Both the position numbers and the translations under genes were made by a program. From assembly GCA_022616435.1 (NCBI GenBank), contig JAKEET010000036.1, positions 1-60,260 on the forward strand: a stretch of 60,260 nt of DNA, written 5' to 3'. Under the pieces are notes generated by a model. That model saw only the letters and a program-made list of their open reading frames with translations, did not search any database and was not told the origin of the DNA. This document shows positions 36,702 to 43,790 of the stretch, piece by piece (position 1 is the first letter of the stretch; each line of letters starts with the position of its first letter). The DNA comes from Gemmataceae bacterium. Its GTDB lineage: Bacteria > Planctomycetota > Planctomycetia > Gemmatales > Gemmataceae.

Positions 36702-37445
36702 CTACTGCTTCTTCTCCGCCTTCTTCTTCTCGTCCTTCTTCGGCTGCTCCAGCGTGGTGTGTTTCATCGTGCAGGTGTTGTCGCCTTCGCCCAGGTTGCG
36801 AACCTCGATGCGGTACACCCCCGCCGCTTTCGGCATGAAGCTCACGAAGCAGTCCTTGCTCAGGTGTTCGTCCTTGGCAATCTCGTTGCCATCGGGGTCG
36901 AACACGTAGACATCCACGTCGGTCGCCTTCTGCCCGGTCACCCACGCGGCGGCCCATTTGCCCTCGGCCAGCTTGACGTCGATCGTGTGCCTGCCGTTCT
37001 CGGCGATGTTGAACGGCTTGGTCTGGGCCAGCTTGCCGAAATCGATCTTCTCTTCCTTGCCGGTGTGCGTCAGCGTGCAGCGATTGCCGCCAGGGCCGAT
37101 GTTGACGACGCTGATCCGGTACGTCTTGTTCTTGAGCGGCGTGAACTCGATGAAGCAATCCTTGCTGTCGGCAATGTCGTTGACGATCTCGGTCCCGTCC
37201 AGCTCTTCCATGAACAGGTCCACGTCCGACTCATCGGCGCTCCTGATCCTGATCGTGGCCTTCTGGTTGGCCGGGAAACTGATGTGGAACACCTTCTTGC
37301 CCAGCTCGTCGATGTCGAACGGCTTGTTGAGCTTGGGCTTCTTGGCGACCTTCGTGTCCTTCTTGTCTTGCAGCGCGCCGAGGTCGGCAACGAGCCAGCA
37401 GGAGACGAACGCCGCCGCCGCGGCCAGGAGGGAATTCCTTGACAT
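36702..37445 (-). CDS. Secreted protein with two PPC-like domains
   Basis: From 37445 (GAGG upstream) the product is 247 residues with a signal peptide (MSRNSLLAAAAAFVSCWLVA). Two similar ~90-residue beta-sandwich repeats follow. Each carries DVDLFMEELDG or DVDVYVFDPDG, a KDCFIEF or KDCFVSF strand, and a closing NIGPGGNRCTLTHT or NLGEGDNTCTMKHT. This matches pre-peptidase C-terminal-type domains and the end of the GYF-domain protein at 6611. A Lys/Glu tail ends the protein. Such domains usually bind or guide other proteins; no enzyme domain is present. It diverges from the VWA gene at 37619. Confidence 0.75.
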   Translation of the reverse strand: MSRNSLLAAAAAFVSCWLVADLGALQDKKDTKVAKKPKLNKPFDIDELGKKVFHISFPANQKATIRIRSADESDVDLFMEELDGTEIVNDIADSKDCFIEFTPLKNKTYRISVVNIGPGGNRCTLTHTGKEEKIDFGKLAQTKPFNIAENGRHTIDVKLAEGKWAAAWVTGQKATDVDVYVFDPDGNEIAKDEHLSKDCFVSFMPKAAGVYRIEVRNLGEGDNTCTMKHTTLEQPKKDEKKKAEKKQ

Positions 37446-37618
37446 GGCACCATCCTCTAGAAAAAGTTCCTGTTGTCCGAGAGGATGCTGCCAGTTTACG
37501 CTGGAGGGGAGGCCGCTGCCAGGGAAATGCGCGTGGCGACTGTCCTCGCAATCCACCGCGCCCGCTGTCTCGTCTTTTCGAATGAACCAGCTATGCTTGA
37601 AGGTGGGGAGGAGTTTCC

Positions 37619-38782
37619 ATGAATATCACCAGATTCACGCCGGCCGGGCTTGTCCTGGCCGTCGCCGTGCTTTCCGTCCACGCCCAATCGGCTCGCGCCC
37701 AGGCCGCCGCTCCGAAACCGGCGCGGCCGCACGTCGAAGTCGTGTTCTGCCTCGACACCACCGGCAGCATGGGGGGCTTGATCGACGCCGCCAAGAAGAA
37801 GATCTGGTCGATCAGCAATCAGATCGCCAGCGGCACGCCGACGCCCTACGTCAAGATCGGCCTGGTCGCCTTCCGCGATCGCGGCGACGACTACGTCACG
37901 CGGGTCTTTGACCTGACCGACGACCTCGACGGCATCCACCACAATCTGATGAAGCTGCAGGCGAACCAAGGCGGCGACACGCCGGAGAGCGTCAACCAGG
38001 CGCTCCACGAGGCGGTCACCAAGATCAAGTGGTCGAACAACAAGAAGACACTGAAGCTGATCTTCCTGGTCGGCGACGCCCCGCCGCACATGAACTACCA
38101 GGACGACGTCAAGTTCACCGACACCTGCAAGCTGGCGGCGAGCCGGGACATCATCATCAACACCGTGCAATGCGGCCGCGACAAGGAATGCGCCAAGCAC
38201 TGGAAGGACATCTGCCGGCTGGCGGAAGGCTCCTATGTGCAGCTCGATCAGCAGGGGGGGCCGGTGGTCACGGTGGCAACGCCCTATGACAAGGACCTGG
38301 CGGAAATCAACCGCGAGCTCAACCGCAGCACGCTGGTGTACGGCGCTCCCAAAGCCCAATCGGCGGCCAAGGGGAAGCTGGCGACTTCCGAGTCGTACCT
38401 GGCGGCTCCGGCCGCCGCCGATCGCGCCGCCTTTCAGGCCCGCGTCAACGCCGGCGGCAATGCCTACGACCTGCTCACCAACATCAACAAGGGGACGGTC
38501 AAGCTCGAAGACCTGAAGAAGGACGAGTTGCCGCCCGAGCTGCAGAAGCTGACGCTGCCGGAGCAAAAAGCCTTCCTGATGAAGCTCGACGCCCGCCGCA
38601 ACGAGATGAGCCAGAAGGCGATCGACCTGGACAAGAAGCGCAGCCGGTTCATCGCCGACAAGCAAGCCGAAGACGTGCGCAACCCCGCCAAGGACAGCTT
38701 CGACAGCCAGGTGCTGAACATCCTCCAGCGCCAGGCCAACCGCGTCGATCTGCGCTACGCGACGGATCAAACGAAGAAGTAG
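37619..38782 (+). CDS. Secreted von Willebrand factor A protein
   Basis: 387 residues. GGGGAGGAG precedes the start, and the signal peptide is ITRFTPAGLVLAVAVLSVHA followed by QSARAQA. The VWA domain (about residues 38-230) has a MIDAS-like DTTGSM, IGLVAFRDRGDDY, GGDTPESVNQAL and IFLVGDAPPHM. This is the VWA subtype of secreted proteins rather than of Bat proteins; no membrane helix follows. The C-terminal ~150 residues are helical (DELPPELQKLTLPEQKAFLM). The function is probably metal-dependent protein binding outside the cytoplasm; the partner is unknown. Confidence 0.85.
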   Translation: MNITRFTPAGLVLAVAVLSVHAQSARAQAAAPKPARPHVEVVFCLDTTGSMGGLIDAAKKKIWSISNQIASGTPTPYVKIGLVAFRDRGDDYVTRVFDLTDDLDGIHHNLMKLQANQGGDTPESVNQALHEAVTKIKWSNNKKTLKLIFLVGDAPPHMNYQDDVKFTDTCKLAASRDIIINTVQCGRDKECAKHWKDICRLAEGSYVQLDQQGGPVVTVATPYDKDLAEINRELNRSTLVYGAPKAQSAAKGKLATSESYLAAPAAADRAAFQARVNAGGNAYDLLTNINKGTVKLEDLKKDELPPELQKLTLPEQKAFLMKLDARRNEMSQKAIDLDKKRSRFIADKQAEDVRNPAKDSFDSQVLNILQRQANRVDLRYATDQTKK

Positions 38783-38787
38783 TCAGT

Positions 38788-38827
38788 AGTCAGTAGCAAA
38801 GGCAGCCGGCCCTCGATGCTACTGACT
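38788..38827. terminator. Possible bidirectional terminator between convergent genes
   Basis: AGTCAGTAGC at 38788-38797 and GCTACTGACT at 38818-38827 form a perfect 10-bp stem around a 20-bp loop, between the stop at 38782 and overlapping the opposite stop at 38819. No T-tract is present, so termination strength is doubtful. The TAGTCAG unit is repeated before the stem. Confidence 0.4.
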
Positions 38828-39310
38828 GCTGGCTTTCTTCTTCCAGGTGATGACGAAGCAGTTCGTCCCCGGCCAGGTCGCGAACTGGTCGGGCCGGTCC
38901 TGGTCCGGGTTCAGGCCGCGGGCCATCTTGAACGTGTCCCCTTCGATCTTGTAGATCGCCTTGTGCAGCTTGTCCTTGTTGGCCCCTTCTTGCGGCGTCA
39001 TGTTCAGCTCCTTCGGGTCCTTCTTCGGGTCCAGCTCGATGAGCGCCGTGTTGATCACCTTGTCCTTGATCTTGACCGTGTAGCGGCCGTCCTTGACGGT
39101 GAGCACGGTCCCCTCCAGCTTGTCGGCCGGCACGTCCATGCCGTTGACTTCCAGGGCGGCGATGGTCCAATCGCCCTGCAAGGCTTTGAGATCTTTCTTG
39201 GCCGCGTCGTCTTGAGCGTGGCCGCTCGAAGTCCCCGCCACGAGGAACAGGAACAGCGCGAGCAACGGCACGCGGCGGATGAACGAACCTCGCCTGACGG
39301 GGCGTCGCAT
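38819..39310 (-). CDS. Secreted TIGR03067-type domain protein
   Basis: The 163-residue product has an arginine-rich signal peptide (MRRPVRRGSFIRRVPLLALF) and then the planctomycete TIGR03067-type barrel: KKDLKALQGDWTIAALEVNG, GTVLTVKDGRYTVKIKD, ALIELDPKKDPKELNM, YKIEGDTFKMARGLN. The end CFVITWKKK is typical. Function of this family is not known; the lipocalin-like barrel suggests ligand binding. It begins two bp after the aat stop, so the two are co-transcribed. Confidence 0.8.
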   Translation of the reverse strand: MRRPVRRGSFIRRVPLLALFLFLVAGTSSGHAQDDAAKKDLKALQGDWTIAALEVNGMDVPADKLEGTVLTVKDGRYTVKIKDKVINTALIELDPKKDPKELNMTPQEGANKDKLHKAIYKIEGDTFKMARGLNPDQDRPDQFATWPGTNCFVITWKKKASSQ

Positions 39311-39312
39311 GA

Positions 39313-39948
39313 CTATTTCTCCACGAACGACGTGTTGACCAGCAACGCGCTCTGCAGGCGCTGCAAGTACTGCCGGCGCGGGATCTCGATCGCGCCCAGG
39401 CGGGCGGTGTGCTCGGTGAGGAATTGCGTGTCGAACAGCTCGAAGCGGCGCGCCTTCAAATGCTCCACCGTGAACGCCAGTGCGATTTTCGAGCCGTCGG
39501 TGATGCGCGTGAACATCGACTCGCCGGCGAAGAAGCCGCCCAGGGCGACGCCGTAGAGTCCGCCGGCCAGCGCGCCGCCGCGCCACGCCTCCACGCTGTG
39601 GGCGATGCCCAGGCGATGCAGGCGCTCGTAAGCGTCGATCATCGACGGCGTCACCCACGAGCCTTCCGCGCGATCCGCGCAGCCACGGATGACGTCGCCG
39701 AAGGCGCGGTCGACGGTGACGGTGAACTTGCCGGACCGCAGGGTGCGGGCCAGCCGGCGCGGCACGTGGAAATCGTGCAGCTCGAAGATGGCGCGCGGAT
39801 CGGGCGACCACCAGCAGATCGGCCAGTCCTCGTCGAACCAGGGGAAGACGCCGGTGCAATACGCCTGCACCAGGGTCGTCGGCGCCAGATCGCCGCCGAT
39901 GCGGACCAGGCCGTAGCGCTGCTCGAAATCGTCGTGGAGTTCGGCCAT
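39313..39948 (-). CDS. aat: Leucyl/phenylalanyl-tRNA-protein transferase
   Basis: At 211 residues it fits the family (E. coli 234). Signatures are clear: RIGGDLAPTTLVQAYCTGVF followed by PWF, then PICWWSPDPRAIFELHDFHV, the core SWVTPSMIDAYERLHRLGIA, HSVEAW, and GGLYGVALGGFFAGESMFTR. It adds Leu or Phe to proteins with N-terminal Arg or Lys, marking them for ClpS/ClpAP in the N-end rule pathway. It lies 19 bp after the HicB-like gene and just before the TIGR03067 gene. Confidence 0.95.
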   Translation of the reverse strand: MAELHDDFEQRYGLVRIGGDLAPTTLVQAYCTGVFPWFDEDWPICWWSPDPRAIFELHDFHVPRRLARTLRSGKFTVTVDRAFGDVIRGCADRAEGSWVTPSMIDAYERLHRLGIAHSVEAWRGGALAGGLYGVALGGFFAGESMFTRITDGSKIALAFTVEHLKARRFELFDTQFLTEHTARLGAIEIPRRQYLQRLQSALLVNTSFVEK

Positions 39949-39967
39949 GACAAGTCGGTGGCAAGAA

Positions 39968-40255
39968 TCAAGTGTGGACGAGTCTCCCCCGGGGCGCCGG
40001 GATCGCTCGCCCCAACTCTTTCGCTGTTTCGATCCATTCGCAGATCACGACCTCGGCGTTCGCCAGCGCATCCTGGTAGGTCGCGCCATCGGCGGCACAG
40101 CCTGGCAACTCCGGAACCTCCGCGATGAACGCATCGTCGTCGTCGCTCCAGTACAAGATGACTTCGTACCTGATGCTACGTGCCGTCCTTCGCTTTCGAC
40201 TCTTCTGGGTCACCTTGGTCGCGCGGCTTCGGTTGTTTACCGGTTCCCTCGGCAT
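39968..40255 (-). CDS. hicB: HicB-like antitoxin
   Basis: 95 residues from the ATG at 40255; a GTG at 40213 would give 81 and overlap hicA less. The RNase-H-like HicB fold is seen in RYEVILYWSDDDDAFIAEVP followed by ELPGCAADGATYQDALANAE and CEWIETAKELG. It has no added DNA-binding domain; the short form is common in HicB-like proteins. An N-terminal Arg/Lys-rich stretch is encoded inside the hicA overlap. It probably binds and blocks the HicA-like protein. Confidence 0.8.
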   Translation of the reverse strand: MPREPVNNRSRATKVTQKSRKRRTARSIRYEVILYWSDDDDAFIAEVPELPGCAADGATYQDALANAEVVICEWIETAKELGRAIPAPRGRLVHT

Positions 40256-40508
40256 GGCTGCCTCCCGCCAGCTTGTGTTGTTCAATCATAACCCGAACCT
40301 GCTTGACTTGGTAGGGCTTTGCCTTGCTGCCGCGCGGTTGAAGATTGATGATTTCCGCGATGCCATCGCGCGTGAAGATATGGTGATCGCCGCGGATTCG
40401 TTCAGCAAAACCCAGGTGTGACAAGACCGCGCAGAGGTCATCGAATCGGACATTGGCATCCGCATCGCCGCGTAAGACTCGTTCCAGCGTCTTCGCGACT
40501 TTGCCCAT
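40176..40508 (-). CDS. hicA: HicA-like mRNA-interferase toxin
   Basis: This 110-residue protein has the double-stranded-RNA-binding-like HicA core: DDLCAVLSHLGFAERIRGDH then HIFTRDGIAEIINLQPRG and AKPYQVKQVRVMIEQHKL. The His in GDHHIF is the expected catalytic residue. A Lys/Glu/Asp-rich tail of ~30 residues is longer than in most HicA proteins and overlaps the hicB start by 80 bp in another frame. It starts 17 bp after the stop of the large PDZ/hydrolase gene. Confidence 0.8.
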   Translation of the reverse strand: MGKVAKTLERVLRGDADANVRFDDLCAVLSHLGFAERIRGDHHIFTRDGIAEIINLQPRGSKAKPYQVKQVRVMIEQHKLAGGSHAEGTGKQPKPRDQGDPEESKAKDGT

Positions 40509-40525
40509 ACTGCCAGCGCTCCGGC

Positions 40526-42595
40526 CTACTGCTTATCCAGCATATCGATCCACCGCACCAGCTCGCGGAGCTGCGCGTCTTCGAGATACTCGCGGCCGCG
40601 GTTGGGCATCTGGCGGTAGATCGCCGAGTACTTCTTCTCCGCCAGCTTCACCCGGCTGTCGGCGATGCTCTTGGCGAGCGGGTCCAGCTCGCCGGCGACC
40701 AGGAAGAAGGCCAGGCGCTGGGCCGGCTGATTGTCCTTGATGTTGGTGGGGACGGCGCCGACGGCGGCGACGCCGCGGACCAGCTCGCGAGCACCGAAGC
40801 CCAGGTGCAAGGCCATCTGCCCGCCGACGCTCAGGCCGTGAGTCACGACGCGGCGCGGATCGATCGTGTAGCGCTTCATCGTGTCCTGGATCGCTTCGAT
40901 CACGATGTCCGACTCGCCGGGGAGCCAGCCGGCGTCGTTCTGCGAGATCGGCATCACCAGGATGATCTTGTAGGCGGCGCAATAGTCTTCCCAGATGGCC
41001 GCGACTTCTTCGAGATCGTCGTCCTTGTTCTTGCCCGGCGGGTGCAGCCACACGACCATGGCGTGGGCGATGTTCGGATCGTACTCCTCGTGCACGTAGA
41101 CCTGGAACTTGTGCTCGCCGTCGGCCGTGGCCCGCTTGACGATGCCCGTCTCGGCCTTGGGCGCTGCCTCGGCCTTCGCCGGCTTCAGGTTCTTGGCGAC
41201 TTCGAGCGGCGCGAGGGCCTTCCTGACCGACGCCGCTTCCGGCAGCTTGTCCGGCAGCTTGGGCTCGTCGCCGGCGACGCTGCCGGGCAACTGATCGAGC
41301 ACGACCGTGAGCGTCTCGGTCTTGCCCCCCTTGCGAGCCACTTCGAGCTTGATTTCCTTGCCGGGCAGCTGCGTGTTGAGCCAGTCCAGCAATTGCTGGG
41401 CGCCGCGCTTCTGGCCGAGGAAGGCGGCCATGGTCTTGTCGATGCCGTACTTCACGATGCGGTCGCCGGGCGCCAGGCCGGCCTTGTCGGCCGGCGTCTT
41501 CGGGAACACGTGGCGAATCTCGACGCCGAGCTTCGGATCGTCGCGCATCGGCAGGATGCCGAGGAACGGATGGGCCTGCGACACCAGGGCGGCGACCAGC
41601 GTCAGGTTGTTGATCGCTTCCACCTTGTCGCCGCGCTTGTACTTGAGCGACACCTTGTCGCCGTCGTACTTCGGCCCCAGGATGTGCTGGATCTGGGCCA
41701 TGCGCACCACCGGCCGGCCGTCGATTTCCGTGATGATGTCGCCCTTCTTCAGCCCGGCCTTGTCGGCGGCGCTGTCCTTCATCACCTCGCCGATCTCCGG
41801 CGCGACGCTGTAGATGTCCTGCGACTTCATGCGCACCCCGAGCAGGCCGCGCTGCAGGTCCTTGCCTTCCTTCAGGCGCGGCAGCACGGCGTACACGTCT
41901 TCCATCGGGATCGCGAAGCCGATGCCCGAATCGTACCATTCGAAGCCGGCGGTCTCGCCGTCGCCGCGCGGCGACGCCGGGATCAGGATGCCCTGCACGT
42001 TGCCCTGGATATCGACGAGCGGTCCGCCATAGTTGATCGGCGAGACCTTGGCGTCGGTCTGAATGGCCTTGCCCCAGATGCGGTTGGTGGCGCTGATGAT
42101 GCCCACCGACACCGACGGGACCCCGAGACGCCGGGTGTCGAGCGTCCGCCCCAGGGCGATCGCCCACTGGCCCTCGTGGATGCCCTTCTTCGGCGCCGCC
42201 GGCGGCACGGGCAGCCCCTTGGCCTCGATCTTGATCAGCGTCAGCATCCGCGACTTGTCGGTGGCGATCCGCTTGGCCAGGAACGGCTCGGCATGGCCCT
42301 GCGCCGAGACCAGGATCGTCGTCGGCTGGTTGATGAAGTTGAACGCGCTCGAGACGATGTAGCCGTCCGCCGACACGATCACGCCGGTGGTCGGACCGAG
42401 CGCCTTGCGGAACACGGGCCCCTTGGGCGTGGTCACGACCATGTCGGTGCCGCCCTGCGTGACGATCTGCACGACCGAGGGCGCCACCTTCTTGACGGCG
42501 TCCTTCGTCGCTTTTTCAAGGTCGGCGTTGATTTCCTGGGCGCCGGCGCGAACGGAAGCGATCACCAATACGATGAGTGCGAGCCGGGATTTCAT
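40526..42595 (-). CDS. Catalytically dead trypsin-fold protein with two PDZ domains and an alpha/beta-hydrolase domain
   Basis: 689 residues from 42595 (AGGGA upstream), with signal peptide MKSRLALIVLVIASVRAGAQ. The HtrA-like fold is recognisable (GVIVSADGYIVSSAFNF; ISATNRIWGKAIQTDAKVSP), but the triad is gone: His becomes Phe85, Asp becomes Met117, and NSGGP reads NYGGP (Tyr189). Two PDZ domains follow (GDIITEIDGRPVVRMAQIQ; PADKAGLAPGDRIVKYGI). The last ~190 residues resemble a PHB-depolymerase-like hydrolase, with MVVWLHPPG and the elbow HGLSVGGQMALHLGF. It is the last of three tandem relatives. Confidence 0.8.
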   Translation of the reverse strand: MKSRLALIVLVIASVRAGAQEINADLEKATKDAVKKVAPSVVQIVTQGGTDMVVTTPKGPVFRKALGPTTGVIVSADGYIVSSAFNFINQPTTILVSAQGHAEPFLAKRIATDKSRMLTLIKIEAKGLPVPPAAPKKGIHEGQWAIALGRTLDTRRLGVPSVSVGIISATNRIWGKAIQTDAKVSPINYGGPLVDIQGNVQGILIPASPRGDGETAGFEWYDSGIGFAIPMEDVYAVLPRLKEGKDLQRGLLGVRMKSQDIYSVAPEIGEVMKDSAADKAGLKKGDIITEIDGRPVVRMAQIQHILGPKYDGDKVSLKYKRGDKVEAINNLTLVAALVSQAHPFLGILPMRDDPKLGVEIRHVFPKTPADKAGLAPGDRIVKYGIDKTMAAFLGQKRGAQQLLDWLNTQLPGKEIKLEVARKGGKTETLTVVLDQLPGSVAGDEPKLPDKLPEAASVRKALAPLEVAKNLKPAKAEAAPKAETGIVKRATADGEHKFQVYVHEEYDPNIAHAMVVWLHPPGKNKDDDLEEVAAIWEDYCAAYKIILVMPISQNDAGWLPGESDIVIEAIQDTMKRYTIDPRRVVTHGLSVGGQMALHLGFGARELVRGVAAVGAVPTNIKDNQPAQRLAFFLVAGELDPLAKSIADSRVKLAEKKYSAIYRQMPNRGREYLEDAQLRELVRWIDMLDKQ

Positions 42596-42609
42596 GGTAT
42601 TTCCCTGAA

Positions 42610-43695
42610 TCATGGGACCGCCTTGACCTTCGGTTGCTCCGCGAGCCTTAGCTTGACGCTGACCAGCCGGGTCGCCCGCTGCACGTCGAGCTTCACGTCG
42701 GTGCCGGGGCCGTACTGCTTCATGATCTCGCGGAAGATCTTGATGCTCGACGCCAGCTCGCCGTCCACGTACACGATCAGGTCGTCCGGCCGCAGGCCGG
42801 CCTTGGCGGCCGGCGAATCGGGGATCACTTCCTCGACGTACGGCGGCGTCACGGCCACGGCGTTCGGCACCAGGATGATGCCGTGATAGGCGCCACGGTC
42901 GATCTTCGCCCGCTTCTCGCTCTGCTTGTAGCTGCCGGCGATCGCCTCCTTCACGAACGTGACCACGTCGATGGTCGTCAGCTTCTCGTCGCGCTGGATC
43001 TCGACCTTGGCCTGCACCGGCACGGCGTAGTTGATCCAGGTGTCGCTCAGCGTGTTCTTCAGCTCGCGTCCGATGATCCCCAGCAGCTCGCCCCTGCGGT
43101 TGACGATGGCGCCGCCGGCGGCGCCCGGGTTGTTGGCGATGGCGTCGACGAAGTAGACCTCGCCGGAAAACGGGGCCTCGAAGATGCCGCGGCGGCCGCG
43201 CAGCTCGGCGTAGGCCGCGATCACGCCGCGCTGCACCGACATCGGCTCGTCGCGGGTGGCGATCTTGAACTGGTTGCTGAACGCCAGGATCCAGTCGCCC
43301 GGCTCGGCCAGCGGCTGGGCCGCGGCCTTGGCCAGGTCGTAGTGCGGCAGGAAATCGACGTCGCTGTCGATCCGCACCAGGGCCAGGTCCAGCTCCGGCT
43401 CGCGGGCGATGACGCGGGCCTGGTAGAACCGGCCGTCATACAGGTGCACGCGCAGGTCGCTCGTGGACAGGATGTGGTTGTTGCACGTGAGGATGTCGCC
43501 CTTCTCGGACACGAGAATGCCCGTGCCGTAGCTCGGCAACCCCTTGAACCCGCCGGCGCCGAACAGCTTCACCAGCCGCTTGTTGACGTCCACCGCGACC
43601 GGAGTGAACGGCTGCTGCGCGAGCGCGATCGTCCCAATCGTCAAAACCCACAGGAGTGCGCCTGCCGATCTGGCAATTCGTTTGTGCATGTCCAT
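42610..43695 (-). CDS. Trypsin-fold/PDZ protein lacking the catalytic serine
   Basis: 361 residues from 43695 (MDMHKRIARSAGALLWVLTI), with a signal peptide. The fold matches HtrA/DegP: GTGILVSEKGDILTCNNHIL with His74, and ELDLALVRID with Asp103. The NPGNSGG loop reads NPGAAGG, so Ser is replaced by Ala193 and cleavage is not expected. One C-terminal PDZ domain follows (DSPAAKAGLRPDDLIVYVDG). It could bind unfolded proteins or tune the active paralogue just upstream. It is separated from the next member by 14 bp. Confidence 0.85.
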   Translation of the reverse strand: MDMHKRIARSAGALLWVLTIGTIALAQQPFTPVAVDVNKRLVKLFGAGGFKGLPSYGTGILVSEKGDILTCNNHILSTSDLRVHLYDGRFYQARVIAREPELDLALVRIDSDVDFLPHYDLAKAAAQPLAEPGDWILAFSNQFKIATRDEPMSVQRGVIAAYAELRGRRGIFEAPFSGEVYFVDAIANNPGAAGGAIVNRRGELLGIIGRELKNTLSDTWINYAVPVQAKVEIQRDEKLTTIDVVTFVKEAIAGSYKQSEKRAKIDRGAYHGIILVPNAVAVTPPYVEEVIPDSPAAKAGLRPDDLIVYVDGELASSIKIFREIMKQYGPGTDVKLDVQRATRLVSVKLRLAEQPKVKAVP

Positions 43696-43710
43696 AGGTC
43701 GCTCAAGCAT

Positions 43711-43790
43711 GGCGAGCGTCGAGGCGTGAGCCCGACGTGGTTCGACTCAACTCGGTGCCAACACGCCGGGCTCACGCCCCGACGCTCGCC
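43711..43790. repeat. Palindrome with 24-bp arms between two HtrA-like genes
   Basis: The arm GGCGAGCGTCGAGGCGTGAG followed by CCCG (43711-43734) is matched by its reverse complement at 43767-43790 with one mismatch, around a 32-bp loop. The right arm abuts the stop codon of the upstream gene. It can stabilise the 3' end of that message or attenuate the operon. Confidence 0.85.
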
